Numbered from the stretch's first letter, positions 19,089 through 27,663 are shown. The stretch is 64,000 nt of DNA from Prado023 sp963706885 (GCA_963706885.1 CAVPNX010000020.1:39889-103888); one strand, 5' to 3'. Numbers and translations: made by a program. Notes: generated from the letters alone by a model not told the origin.

Positions 19089-19460
19089 TCAGCCGAACAG
19101 CGGGTCCTCCTCCAGCTGGTACTGCGCGCTGCCGAAGCCCAGCAGCAGGTAGCCGATCGGGGTCAGGAACACCAGCACGAGCGCCATCCCGAGACCCTTC
19201 CCGAAGGCCTTGGCAAGGTCGAGCACGATCACGACCCAGACGATGAAGTTGACGATCGGGATCAGCATCAGCAGCAGCCACCACCAGGGTCGGTGAACGA
19301 TCTTGAGCAGCCCCAGGATGTTGAGGATGGGGATGATGCTGACCCAGCCCTTCTGGCCGGCCTTGACGTACATCTTCCAACCGGCGACCAGGATGAGGAC
19401 CAGCCAGAGCAGCCAGAACACCCAGAAGACCCCACCGAGCAAGCCGTTGCCGTCGTCCAT
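19089..19460 (-). CDS. Small membrane protein, DUF5684-like
   Basis: 123 residues with three or four membrane helices. The pattern WKMYVKAGQKGWVSIIPI, NILGLLKIVHRPWWWLLLML and LDLAKAFGKG is the layout of DUF5684 proteins, in which a helix is followed by AGxxGW and a P-rich turn. The short acidic tail is QLEEDPLFG. The family is often annotated near signal peptidase-like proteins, but its function is unknown. The start is the ATG of MDDGNGLLGG, preceded by AAGGGACACG. Confidence 0.78.
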   Translation of the reverse strand: MDDGNGLLGGVFWVFWLLWLVLILVAGWKMYVKAGQKGWVSIIPILNILGLLKIVHRPWWWLLLMLIPIVNFIVWVVIVLDLAKAFGKGLGMALVLVFLTPIGYLLLGFGSAQYQLEEDPLFG

Positions 19461-19557
19461 GACACGTGTCCCTTCGTGACTCGAACCAGGCCCGGACGGC
19501 CTGCGAGCCCAACGGTAGGCGAGGAACGGGCAGAAACCGGACTCTGGGTATCGAGCG

Positions 19558-20031
19558 TCACATCTGTGTCGCGTGCTCCCGACCGCCCGCAGCTCGCCAC
19601 AACGCCCGCACGGGCCGCTCCCGATAGCCCCCGTCGGCCAGCCCCGCGCGCCGCTCGAAGATGTTGCGGGACGCGAAGTCCCCGGTCCGCAGCCAGGACC
19701 AGCCGGCGGCAGCCACGTACACCACGGGCATGAGGACCCCACCGCACCACGCGTACTGGGTGACGTGGCGCTCCTCATGGTCGAGCAGCCGCCGCGACAC
19801 CGAGCCCACCGGATCGTGCCCGCGCCCGGGAAGACCCGTTCGCAGGAACACCACGCTGCCCAGGGTGAACGCGGGCGCCGGCGGGACGGGCAGTCGGTAG
19901 CCGTGGACCAGCCACATCCCGTTGCGTGCGCGCCGCGGGCGCCCAGCCGCGATGTGGGCCAGGAGCAGTCCGGAGGGAGTGGACAGGTTCACCCAGTTCG
20001 CCGCTGACCTCACCCGGTGCGCTGCACGCAC
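19558..20031 (-). CDS. Putative membrane protein with HExxH-like motif, function unknown
   Basis: 157 residues, with two possible membrane segments (AFTLGSVVFLRT and GVLMPVVYVAAAGWSWL). Between them is RLLDHEERHVTQYAWCGG, where HEERH (residues 85-89) fits the zinc motif HExxH. Similar His/Glu motifs occur in small actinobacterial proteins sometimes listed as DUF4157- or M48-like. No third metal ligand is obvious, so protease activity is unproven. The C-terminus (NIFERRAGLADGGYRERP) is basic. The start codon is uncertain. Confidence 0.55.
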   Translation of the reverse strand: MRAAHRVRSAANWVNLSTPSGLLLAHIAAGRPRRARNGMWLVHGYRLPVPPAPAFTLGSVVFLRTGLPGRGHDPVGSVSRRLLDHEERHVTQYAWCGGVLMPVVYVAAAGWSWLRTGDFASRNIFERRAGLADGGYRERPVRALWRAAGGREHATQM

Positions 20032-20062
20032 GTGACCCTCCCGCCCATGTCCGACCAGCCGC

Positions 20063-20068
20063 TACAGT
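20063..20068 (+). promoter_or_regulatory. -10 element upstream of the SAM riboswitch
   Basis: TACAGT fits the actinobacterial -10 pattern TANNNT. It would start transcription around 20075, just before the riboswitch. No good -35 is visible at 16-18 nt. Confidence 0.45.
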
Positions 20069-20088
20069 TGGCCGTGCAAGGCAAGGAT

Positions 20089-20205
20089 GCACTCATCCAG
20101 AGGGGTGGAGGGACACGGCCCGCCGAAGCCCCGGCAACCAGGCCAGATCGGCCCAGGTGCTACGTCCGTCCCGCTGGCCGCATGGTCCGCGGGGAAGATG
20201 AGCGA
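20089..20205 (+). ncRNA. SAM-I (S-box) riboswitch
   Basis: The outer stem pairs CTCATC (20092-20097) with GATGAG (20197-20202). Directly after the 5' strand come the family hallmarks CCAGAGGGGTGGAGGGAC, then CGGCCCGCCGAAGCCCCGGC and CAACC, then CCAGGTGCTACGTCC. These are the conserved S-box core (kink-turn GGUGGAGGGA, GAAGCCCGGCAACC and the AGGUGC strand). It senses S-adenosylmethionine. It ends 13 nt before the start codon and overlaps the ribosome-site region, so control of translation initiation is likely. High SAM should switch off the threonine-synthase-like gene and probably the carrier gene after it. Confidence 0.93.
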
Positions 20206-20218
20206 ACGAGGAGTTCCT

Positions 20219-21469
20219 GTGACGACCGCGACCACGCTGGACTTCGGGCCGGCCACCCACCTGACCTGCCGTGCCTGCGGTGAGCAGTACCCCCTGGGTG
20301 CCGCGTACGCGTGCATGGAGTGCTTCGGCCCCCTCGAGGTCGGCTACGAGATCGTCGCGCCGACCCGGGAGGACATCGCCGCCGGGCCACCGAGCATCTG
20401 GCGCTACCGTGCGCTGCTGCCCGTCCCCGGGAACATCGCCGAGCTGCCCGGGCTCAATCCGGGGTTCACGAAGCTCGTCCGGGCCGACAACCTGGCCCGC
20501 GAGCTCGGGATGCGTCGGCTCTGGGTCAAGGACGACACCGGCAACCCGACCCACTCGTTCAAGGACCGCGTCGTGGCCGTGGCGCTCTCCGCCGCACGGC
20601 AGCTGGGCCTGCAGACCCTGTCCTGCGCCTCCACCGGCAACCTGGCCAACGCCGTGGCCGCCGCCGCCGCGCGTGCCGGCATGAGCCACGTCGTGGTGAT
20701 CCCGGCCAACCTGGAGGCCGGCAAGGTGATCACGACCGCCGTGTACGGCGGCACGCTCATCGCGGTCGACGGCAACTACGACGACGTGAACCGACTCTGC
20801 TCGGAGCTGGTCGGCGATCCGCTGACCTCCACCTGGGGGTTCGTGAACGTCAACCTGCGGCCCTACTACGCCGAGGGATCGAAGTCGCTGGGCTACGAGG
20901 TGGCTGAGCAGCTCGGGTGGCGGCTGCCGCAGCAGGTCGTCATCCCGGTCGCCTCCGGGTCGTTGCTGACCAAGGTGGACAAGGCCTTCGGCGAGCTCGG
21001 CCGGCTCGGGCTGGTCGACCCCACCCCCTACCGGGTCTTCGGCGCCCAGGCCACGGGCTGCTCGCCGGTCGCGCAGGCGTACCGGGCCGGCATCGACGTG
21101 ATCCGCCCGGTCAAGCCGAACACGATCGCCAAGTCGTTGGCCATCGGCAACCCGGCGGACGGCCCCTACGCCCTGGACGTGGCCCGCCGGACGAACGGGG
21201 CGATCGCCGACGTGTCCGATGAGGAGGTCGTCGCCGGCATGCGCCTGCTGGCGCAGACCGAGGGGATCTTCGCCGAGACCGCCGGCGGGGTGACCGTGGC
21301 CACGCTTCGCCAGCTGCTGGCCACCGGACAGCTCGATCCCGAGGCTGAGACCGTGGTCTACAACACCGGCGACGGGCTCAAGACGCTCGACGCCGTGGCC
21401 ACGCAGGTCGGTCCGACAGCTACCATTCCCCCAAGCATCGACGAGTTCCGCGCCGCCCTCGGCGGCTGA
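20219..21469 (+). CDS. thrC: Threonine synthase-family PLP enzyme; candidate homocysteine-forming enzyme under SAM control
   Basis: 416 residues. It opens with a small zinc-ribbon-like region (two CxxC pairs, residues 18-42), then a fold-type II PLP domain with the cofactor lysine in NPTHSFKDRVV (lysine 115), the loop CASTGNLANAVAAAA and the glycine-rich VIPVASGSLLTK. By sequence it is a threonine synthase (phosphohomoserine to threonine). However, a SAM riboswitch precedes it and a CysO/ThiS-like sulfur carrier follows, which fits replacement of water by protein-bound sulfide to give homocysteine. That activity is inferred from context and from what I recall of Streptomyces homologues. GTG start after ACGAGGAG. 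Confidence 0.88.
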   Translation: MTTATTLDFGPATHLTCRACGEQYPLGAAYACMECFGPLEVGYEIVAPTREDIAAGPPSIWRYRALLPVPGNIAELPGLNPGFTKLVRADNLARELGMRRLWVKDDTGNPTHSFKDRVVAVALSAARQLGLQTLSCASTGNLANAVAAAAARAGMSHVVVIPANLEAGKVITTAVYGGTLIAVDGNYDDVNRLCSELVGDPLTSTWGFVNVNLRPYYAEGSKSLGYEVAEQLGWRLPQQVVIPVASGSLLTKVDKAFGELGRLGLVDPTPYRVFGAQATGCSPVAQAYRAGIDVIRPVKPNTIAKSLAIGNPADGPYALDVARRTNGAIADVSDEEVVAGMRLLAQTEGIFAETAGGVTVATLRQLLATGQLDPEAETVVYNTGDGLKTLDAVATQVGPTATIPPSIDEFRAALGG

Positions 21470-21516
21470 CGAGCTCCCGATCCGACTCCCCTGCCCCGCC
21501 CGACGAGGAGCCCCCG

Positions 21517-21798
21517 ATGTCCGTTGCCGTCCGCATCCCCACCATCCTGCGCAGCTACACCTCGGGTGCCGCTGAAGTCAGCGTCCAGCCCGACGAGCCC
21601 ACCCTGTCGGCAACGATCACCGCGCTCGAGAGCGCCTACCCGGGCCTGTCGGCACGTGTCCTGGACGACCAGGGCGCCCTGCGGCGGTTCGTCAACGTGT
21701 ACGTCAACGACGAGGACGTCCGCTTCGAGGGCGGCCTGGACGCGGCCACCCCGGATGGCGCGCAGGTCTCCATCATCCCCGCGGTCGCCGGCGGCTGA
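21517..21798 (+). CDS. CysO/ThiS/MoaD-family sulfur carrier protein
   Basis: 93 residues with a ubiquitin-like fold, ending in the di-glycine PAVAGG needed for adenylation and thiocarboxylate formation. It closely follows the mycobacterial CysO pattern: VRIPTILRSYT at the start and RFVNVYVNDEDVRFEGGL in the middle. CysO gives sulfide to a PLP cysteine synthase. Here the neighbour is a threonine-synthase-like PLP enzyme 47 nt upstream, so this carrier probably supplies sulfide to it. The ATG follows GACGAGGAG. No Mec-like (JAMM) peptidase or E1-like activating enzyme is in the window, so those must be encoded elsewhere. Confidence 0.9.
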   Translation: MSVAVRIPTILRSYTSGAAEVSVQPDEPTLSATITALESAYPGLSARVLDDQGALRRFVNVYVNDEDVRFEGGLDAATPDGAQVSIIPAVAGG

Positions 21799-21828
21799 CC
21801 GCCGCTCGGCCCGACTGGGAAGGCGCGC

Positions 21829-22134
21829 TCAGAGCTCGATGCCCAGGCGGCGCGCTGACCGGGCGCGCTGACGGGTGGAGCGCATCCTGCGCAGCCGCTT
21901 GACCAGCATCGGGTCGGCCTTGAGTGCAGCAGGATCGTCGATGAGCGTGTTGAGCATCTGGTAGTACCGGGTGGTCGAGCACTGGAAGAGCTCGCGGATC
22001 GCCTGCTCCTTGGCCCCGGCGTAGCGCCACCACTGGCGCTCGAACTCCAGGATCCGCAGGTCGCGATCGCTGAGGCCGGAATCCTCGCCGAGGGGCAGCG
22101 CTGAGGCCGCCGCGACGTCGACGCCAGACTCCAT
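21829..22134 (-). CDS. DUF3263 family protein
   Basis: 101 residues, basic and helical. SDRDLRILEFERQWWRYAGA is followed by KEQAIRELFQCSTTRYYQML, which is the DUF3263 signature and looks like a helix-turn-helix (a phage-integrase/sigma-like turn around STTRYYQ). The C-terminal half is rich in arginine (KRLRRMRSTRQRARSARR). DNA binding is likely but unproven. GGAGGAG sits at good distance from the ATG. Confidence 0.85.
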   Translation of the reverse strand: MESGVDVAAASALPLGEDSGLSDRDLRILEFERQWWRYAGAKEQAIRELFQCSTTRYYQMLNTLIDDPAALKADPMLVKRLRRMRSTRQRARSARRLGIEL

Positions 22135-22269
22135 GACCACTCCTCCACACCCCCGACGAACGCCTGCGCGCCCTTCGTGCCAACTGCCTCGAGTGTAGGC
22201 GAGGGCCCTGACATCGACCGAAACGTCGAGGGCTGGCGTGTCGGGCACGCACGCCCGGATTGTGGTGGT

Positions 22270-23718
22270 TCAGCCGATGAGCGGGAAGGTCGTGGCCACC
22301 ACCAGGGCCAGCGGGATGGCCTGCGCCGAGGCGGCTGCCGCCGGGTCGCGCGCCCAGCCGGCCGGGATGGCCAGCAGCAGCAGGATCGGCACCATCAGGG
22401 GCACGGTCAGGGTCAGGAAGCCCGGCGCCCCGAGGAGCACGACCGAGGCCAGCAGCGCGACCACGACGATCAGCCGGCTGGCCACGAGGGCCACGGCACG
22501 GCGCCAGCCCCTGGCCCCGAGGAGGATCCGGGACTCGGCCCAGAACCAGGCACCGAGCACGACCAGCAGCACCCCGAACACCCACGGCCGAGGACCGACC
22601 AGGGAGTAGGCGGCCCACGTCAGCCGCGCAGGCAGCGCCATGGCCACGGCCAGGACACCACCGGCCAGGGCGCCCCACAGGAGGCCGCGCAGCGTCCCGA
22701 GGGGGGCATCCCGACGCCACGCGAACACACCGACCACGAGGGCCCCGACGGCGAACCAGCCCAGCAGGTACCCCGCCACCGCGACCGGGACCCACTCGGT
22801 CAGGGGCTGCAGGGCAGCCGCACCGAGGCTGGCCACCACGGCCGCCCCGGCAAGGGCCAGCACCGACCGGCCGATCCGCGCCGAGGGGACGGTGGCACCC
22901 CGGGTCGGGCTGCCACCAGCAGCCGCGAGCAACGGACGCGCGGCCAGCACCCCACCGAGGAGGACCAGCAGCAGGCCCACCATCCGGGCATCCCCCTGCG
23001 GCTGGCCGCCCCCGAGCCACCGGGCCACCTCGTCGAAGGACTGCTGCCGATAGATCACCGAGATGTGCTCGGCACCGGCGATCTCGACCGCGCGGCGGGC
23101 AGTCCCCTGCTCCGGGTCGCCGTACGTCTGACCGGGCTGCGCCTGCGGGTAGCCCGCCTGCAGCGACTGAAGGGCGGCCTCGGAGAACCGGGCCGGCTCA
23201 GCCGATCCCCACAGGTTCAGCAGGTTGCGCGGCCGCGCCGGATCATCGGGCAGGTCCTCGGCGCTGGGCAGGCTGATCGCGACCGTGGCCTCGCTGCGGT
23301 TGTCCACCGCCCAGGAGGTCACGGCCCCCGCGCCCATCGAGTGCCCGACCACGGCCACGGGAAGGCCGGTCAGCTCGGCGGCCGTCCGCACCGCATCACC
23401 GACGGCGGGCTCCAGCACCCCGTCGGCCAGGGGTGCGGTGTTGCCGCCGTGACCGGGGAGATCGGGCATCACGACCACGTGACCGGCCCGCGCCAGCGCG
23501 CTGCCCATCGGGTCCATCATCGCCGCACTTCCGGAGAAGCCGTGGGACAGCACGATCGCGGGTGCCCGGACCTCGCCGGTGGGCTCCAGGATGCGGACCG
23601 GGGTGGCACCGGCCATGGCCGTGCTGCGCACCACGTCCCCGCTGGACCCGAGCAGCACAACGGTCCCTGCGGCCAGGAGCACCGCAGCGGCCACCCACCA
23701 CCCCACGAACCGACGCAT
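22270..23718 (-). CDS. Alpha/beta hydrolase fused to a multi-pass membrane domain
   Basis: 482 residues. An N-terminal anchor (residues 5-25) is followed by an alpha/beta hydrolase domain of about 230 residues: oxyanion region LSHGFSGSAAMM, PDLPGHGG, nucleophile elbow VVGHSMGAG (serine 127) and a likely catalytic histidine in IAGAEHISVIY. After residue 250 come about seven hydrophobic helices with basic loops (WRRDAPLGTLRG, GWRRAVAL). The hydrolase part probably faces outside. Fusion of a hydrolase to a large membrane domain is uncommon, and neither the substrate nor the role of the second half can be seen. Confidence 0.78.
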   Translation of the reverse strand: MRRFVGWWVAAAVLLAAGTVVLLGSSGDVVRSTAMAGATPVRILEPTGEVRAPAIVLSHGFSGSAAMMDPMGSALARAGHVVVMPDLPGHGGNTAPLADGVLEPAVGDAVRTAAELTGLPVAVVGHSMGAGAVTSWAVDNRSEATVAISLPSAEDLPDDPARPRNLLNLWGSAEPARFSEAALQSLQAGYPQAQPGQTYGDPEQGTARRAVEIAGAEHISVIYRQQSFDEVARWLGGGQPQGDARMVGLLLVLLGGVLAARPLLAAAGGSPTRGATVPSARIGRSVLALAGAAVVASLGAAALQPLTEWVPVAVAGYLLGWFAVGALVVGVFAWRRDAPLGTLRGLLWGALAGGVLAVAMALPARLTWAAYSLVGPRPWVFGVLLVVLGAWFWAESRILLGARGWRRAVALVASRLIVVVALLASVVLLGAPGFLTLTVPLMVPILLLLAIPAGWARDPAAAASAQAIPLALVVATTFPLIG

Positions 23719-23835
23719 CACGGACCTGATTGTGCCGGTCGCGATGCCGCGCTGCCCGGCGTGCCCGGCGATGCCCGCCCCACCCCTCACCGCCACACAG
23801 CACCCGGGACCCGATTGGGGGCAGGATGGTGCCTC

Positions 23836-25029
23836 GTGGACGCCACCTTCCTCGACCATGTCCGGGGCCAGCTCGCCGAGATCACCGATCAGGGGCTGTA
23901 CAAGCGCGAGCGGGTGATCACCACGGCCCAGGGCGCCTGGGTCGACGCCGACGGTCGCCACGTGATCAACCTCTGTGCCAACAACTACCTCGGCCTGTCC
24001 AACCACCCCGAGGTGGTCGAGGCCGCCGTCGACGGCCTGCGCTCCCACGGGTTCGGCCTGTCGAGCGTGCGGTTCATCTGCGGAACCCAGGACATCCACA
24101 CCACCCTCGAGGCCCGGATCAGCACGTTCCTCGGCACCGAGGCCACGCAGCTCTACTCGTCCTGCTTCGACGCGAACGGCGGCGTGTTCGAGCCGCTGCT
24201 GGGCGAGGAGGACGCGATCATCTCCGACGCCCTGAACCACGCCTCGATCATCGACGGGGTGCGGCTGTGCAAGGCACGTCGCTTCCGGTACGCGAACAAC
24301 GACATGGCCGACCTCGAGCGCCAGCTCGTGGCCGCCCGCGAGGGTGGGGCGCGCTTCGTCCTGATCGTCACCGACGGGGTGTTCAGCATGGACGGCCACA
24401 TCGCCGACCTCCCGGCGATCTGCGACCTGGCCGAGGCCCACTCGGCGATGGTGATGGTCGACGACAGCCACGCAGTGGGATTCGTCGGGGAGCACGGCCG
24501 CGGCACGCCGGAGCACCACGGCGTGAGGGACCGGGTCGACATCCTCACCGGCACGCTCGGCAAGGCCCTCGGTGGCGCCAGCGGCGGCTACGTGTCCTCG
24601 CGCCAGGAGGTCATCGACCTGCTGCGCCAGCGCTCCCGGCCCTACCTGTTCTCCAACTCGGTCTCCCCCGCGGTCGTGACGGCCAGCCTGCACGTGCTGG
24701 ACATGCTCGCCGACGGCGACGACCTGCGGGCGCGGCTGCGCACCAACGCCGCGCACTTCCGGGCGGGGATGCAGGCACTCGGCTTCGACCTGCTCCCCGG
24801 CGAGCACCCGATCATCCCGGTGATGCTCGGCGACGCGCGGTTGGCCGTCGAGCTCGCCGCCGGCCTGCTGGATGAGGGCGTGTACGTGACCGCGTTCTCC
24901 TTCCCGGTCGTGCCCCGGGGCCAGGCCCGGATCCGGACCCAGATGTCGGCGGCCCACACGACCGATGACCTCGACGCCGCGATGGCCGCGTTCGCCCGCG
25001 TGGGCCGCTCCCTCGGGGTGATCGCGTGA
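23836..25029 (+). CDS. kbl: Glycine C-acetyltransferase (2-amino-3-ketobutyrate CoA ligase)
   Basis: PLP enzyme that cleaves 2-amino-3-ketobutyrate with CoA to glycine and acetyl-CoA, the second step of threonine breakdown. 397 residues, fold type I. Visible blocks are INLCANNYLGLSNHPEVV, SSVRFICGTQDIHTTLE, DDSHAVGFVGEHGRGTPEH and the PLP-lysine motif LTGTLGKALGGASGGY (lysine 243). The C-terminal arginine region GQARIRTQMSAAHTTDD is intact. The GTG start gives VDATFLDHVRGQLAEI. The stop overlaps the tdh start (GTGA), so the pair is translationally coupled. Confidence 0.95.
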   Translation: MDATFLDHVRGQLAEITDQGLYKRERVITTAQGAWVDADGRHVINLCANNYLGLSNHPEVVEAAVDGLRSHGFGLSSVRFICGTQDIHTTLEARISTFLGTEATQLYSSCFDANGGVFEPLLGEEDAIISDALNHASIIDGVRLCKARRFRYANNDMADLERQLVAAREGGARFVLIVTDGVFSMDGHIADLPAICDLAEAHSAMVMVDDSHAVGFVGEHGRGTPEHHGVRDRVDILTGTLGKALGGASGGYVSSRQEVIDLLRQRSRPYLFSNSVSPAVVTASLHVLDMLADGDDLRARLRTNAAHFRAGMQALGFDLLPGEHPIIPVMLGDARLAVELAAGLLDEGVYVTAFSFPVVPRGQARIRTQMSAAHTTDDLDAAMAAFARVGRSLGVIA

Positions 25030-26087
25030 GCGAGCCGATCCCGGCCACCATGCGCGCACTGGTCAAGGCCCGCCCCGAGGTGGGGCTGTGGATGCAGGAG
25101 GTGCCGGTCCCCGAGATCGGTCCGAACGACGTGCTCATCAGGATCGTGAAGTCCTCCATCTGCGGCACCGACGTGCACATCTGGAACTGGGACCACTGGG
25201 CGCAGCAGCACATCGCCCTGGGCATGCAGGTGGGGCATGAGTACGTGGGGCGGATCGCCGCGCTCGGCTCGGCCGTGACCGGCTACGAGGTCGGCGAGCG
25301 GGTGACCGGCGAGGGGCACATCGTCTGCGGGCACTGCCGCCGTTGCCGCGCCGGGCAGCGCCACCTGTGCAAGGAGACCATCGGCGTGGGGGTCAACCGC
25401 CCCGGGTCCTTCGCCGAGTACCTCGCGCTGCCGGCGAGCAACCTGTTCCGGGTCCCCGCGGCCGTCCCCGACGAGATCGCGACGATCTTCGACCCGTACG
25501 GAAACGCCACGCACACCGCGCTGAGCTTCGACATGGTCGGCGAGGACGTGCTGATCACCGGAGCCGGGCCGATCGGTGTGATGGCGGTGGCGATCGCCGG
25601 GCACGTCGGCGCCCGCAACGTCATCGTCACCGACATCAACCCCTACCGCCTGGACCTGGCGCGGGTCATGGGCGCGACCCGGGTGGTGGACGTCGCGCAC
25701 GAGGACCTGCGCGAGGTGATGGCCGAGCAGGGCATGACCGAGGGCTTCGACGTCGGCCTGGAGATGAGCGGCAACCCCGCGGCGTTCCGCCAGATGCTCG
25801 ACACCATGGCCCACGGCGGGCGGATCGCCATGCTCGGGATCTTCACCGACCCGGTGGCGATCGACTGGGACCAGGTCATCTTCAAGGGCCTGCGGATCAA
25901 GGGCGTCTACGGCCGGGAGATGTTCGAGACCTGGTACAAGATGGCCTCCCTGCTGCAGGCCGGGATGGACCTCGCACCGGTGATCACCCACAGGTTCGGG
26001 ATCGACGACTTCGCCGAGGCGTTCGAGGTCACCGCGAGCGGCAACTCGGGCAAGGTGATCCTCGACTGGGGGGTCCAGGTCGGCTGA
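25026..26087 (+). CDS. tdh: L-threonine 3-dehydrogenase
   Basis: Zinc- and NAD-dependent medium-chain dehydrogenase that oxidises threonine to 2-amino-3-ketobutyrate, the substrate of Kbl. 353 residues. Catalytic zinc ligands are in SSICGTDVHIW and VGHEYVG; the structural zinc site has four cysteines in CGHCRRCRAGQRHLC. The Rossmann motif is LITGAGPIGVMAVAIAGHVG. Block GMTEGFDVGLEMSGNP and the C-terminal RIKGVYGREMFETWYKM are typical of bacterial Tdh. The enzyme belongs to the polymeric zinc class, not the short-chain class. Confidence 0.95.
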   Translation: MSEPIPATMRALVKARPEVGLWMQEVPVPEIGPNDVLIRIVKSSICGTDVHIWNWDHWAQQHIALGMQVGHEYVGRIAALGSAVTGYEVGERVTGEGHIVCGHCRRCRAGQRHLCKETIGVGVNRPGSFAEYLALPASNLFRVPAAVPDEIATIFDPYGNATHTALSFDMVGEDVLITGAGPIGVMAVAIAGHVGARNVIVTDINPYRLDLARVMGATRVVDVAHEDLREVMAEQGMTEGFDVGLEMSGNPAAFRQMLDTMAHGGRIAMLGIFTDPVAIDWDQVIFKGLRIKGVYGREMFETWYKMASLLQAGMDLAPVITHRFGIDDFAEAFEVTASGNSGKVILDWGVQVG

Positions 26088-26126
26088 CCCGGCGGGCACA
26101 CCCGGGCCATGCGCGGCAGTCCGACC

Positions 26127-26828
26127 TCACCCGGTCGACGAGGGCGCCTCGTCAGCCCGCCTGCGGGGCGTGAGGTTCGCCACGATCTTGCCCAGCGCCG
26201 CCACCAGGAACAGCTGCCCGAGCACGGCTTCGGAGATGGCCAGTGACTGGCCGGGGTTGCCCACGGGCACGAGGTCGCCGTAGCCGGTCGTCGTGAGGGT
26301 CGTGAAGCTGAAGAACAGGCACTGGGCAGTCGTCCCCTCGCCCTGCGCACCGAAGAAGGGACCCACCTGGGCCTCGCCCAGGGCCACGTACACGAACGCG
26401 TACGTCATGCCGATCAGCAGGTAGGCGGCCACGCCGCCGAAGAAGGTCTGGCGATCGACGGTGGGCCGGCGCATCACGTGCGCGACGATCACCACAGGGG
26501 TCAGGGCATAGAGGGCGATGAGGACGAACAGCAGCGGACCCTCGGCCAGGGCCACGGCCCAGCTGGCCTCCCGGAGCGACACCGCGCCCAGGACCAACGC
26601 CGCCCCGAGGGCCATGACGATCAGGGCGAGCCCACCCGCCAGGCGCCTGGCCCGGCGCGCCTCGCTGACCGTGAACACGAGCCACACGGTCACCAGCTGC
26701 ACGAGGACCATGGCCAGGCGGCCGAGGTCGGTGCCGCCGGAGGCCGCCGCGATCACGTAGGACAGGATCACCAGGACGATGACCAGCCCGTACCGGTCCT
26801 CCGCGCGCAGCGCCAGCCGATCCACCAC
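26127..26828 (-). CDS. Two-pore-domain-like potassium channel protein (Ion_trans_2)
   Basis: 233 residues with five to six membrane helices. The pore loop has the potassium selectivity filter TLTTTGYGDLVPVGNPGQ, preceded by AQCLFFSFTTLT and followed by the last helix SEAVLGQLFLVAALGKIVANL. There is no cytoplasmic RCK/TrkA domain. The four N-terminal helices are not a voltage sensor, as no regular arginine series is seen. The GTG start at 26828 is supported by GGAGGAGG upstream. It is convergent with tdh and divergent from the methyltransferase gene. Confidence 0.85.
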   Translation of the reverse strand: MVDRLALRAEDRYGLVIVLVILSYVIAAASGGTDLGRLAMVLVQLVTVWLVFTVSEARRARRLAGGLALIVMALGAALVLGAVSLREASWAVALAEGPLLFVLIALYALTPVVIVAHVMRRPTVDRQTFFGGVAAYLLIGMTYAFVYVALGEAQVGPFFGAQGEGTTAQCLFFSFTTLTTTGYGDLVPVGNPGQSLAISEAVLGQLFLVAALGKIVANLTPRRRADEAPSSTG

Positions 26829-26918
26829 GTGCCCTCCTCCGTGCGCCGGGGCGAGTGTGGCACATCTCCGGGCGGGCACCGTGGACCACGGGCCGCGGCG
26901 TGCGGCATGCTGGGGGGC

Positions 26919-27617
26919 ATGCGGGCGCGATCGCTGATCCTCGGTGGGGCGGCGGTGGGCGGCGCCCTGGCGGCCCTCGCCGCGCACCGGAGCCGGGCTG
27001 GGCGGGATCCGTCCGACGAGGTCCCCGAGCCCGGGTGGGCGACCTGCTCGGCACCCGGCGCGCGCGCCTACGAGGCCACGTTCGGCCGACTCCTGACGGG
27101 GCTGTACCGCACGATCGCGACGGATCTCGCCAGCAGCCTGGGCGGGCGGCCCGACCTGCGGATCGTCGACCTCGGCGCGGGACCCGGCGGGTTGGCCGTG
27201 GCGCTGGCGCAACGCTTCCCCGACGCGCAGATCACCGCCGTGGACATCGACACGGCCATGGCCGGCCTGGCCGGGGCACGAGTGGCACGTGAAGGCCTGG
27301 GTGCTCGGGTCCGGATCACCGTCGGGGACGTCGGTGCCCTGCCCCTGCCCGACGCATCCGTCGACGTGGTCACCAGCTCCTTCTCCGTGCATCACTGGCC
27401 CGATGCGGTCGCCGGCTTCGCCGAGGTCAGGCGGGTCCTGCGGCCCGGGGGCCGGGTCATCATCTACGACCTGCCGGACTGGTGGGGCCGATTCGAGACG
27501 CACGCCCCGCGCCTGGTCGAGGCGGCCTCTGCCGGTGGGTTCCCCGAGGTCACATCGAGCCGGCTGCCGTGGCCCGGTCCGGTGGCGGTGGTCCACCGCA
27601 TCGAGAGCCCGGGTTGA
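26919..27617 (+). CDS. Class I SAM-dependent methyltransferase
   Basis: 232 residues. After an N-terminal hydrophobic stretch (SLILGGAAVGGALAALAAH), which may anchor it to the membrane, a Rossmann methyltransferase domain begins. Motif I is IVDLGAGPGGLAVALA, the acidic end of strand 2 is ITAVDIDTAM, and later motifs are GDVGALPLPDASVDVVTSSF and VRRVLRPGGRVIIYDLPDW. This is the Methyltransf_11/UbiE-like layout; the substrate is unknown. A second ATG 12 nt upstream is possible. Confidence 0.85.
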   Translation: MRARSLILGGAAVGGALAALAAHRSRAGRDPSDEVPEPGWATCSAPGARAYEATFGRLLTGLYRTIATDLASSLGGRPDLRIVDLGAGPGGLAVALAQRFPDAQITAVDIDTAMAGLAGARVAREGLGARVRITVGDVGALPLPDASVDVVTSSFSVHHWPDAVAGFAEVRRVLRPGGRVIIYDLPDWWGRFETHAPRLVEAASAGGFPEVTSSRLPWPGPVAVVHRIESPG

Positions 27618-27663
27618 GCCGCTGCTGAGCACCCGGAACTGCGTCCCCGCCATGGGATCGACC

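Noticed and set aside
20219..21469. Plain housekeeping threonine synthase
   Set aside because: The SAM riboswitch and the CysO-like carrier next to it make a sulfur-assimilating role more likely. The family name is kept because sequence alone cannot settle it.
22177..23835. Long plus-strand frame joined to kbl
   Set aside because: It is antisense to the hydrolase/membrane gene and reads as an R/G/H/P-rich shadow; the kbl protein starts at the GTG of 23836 with the normal family N-terminus.
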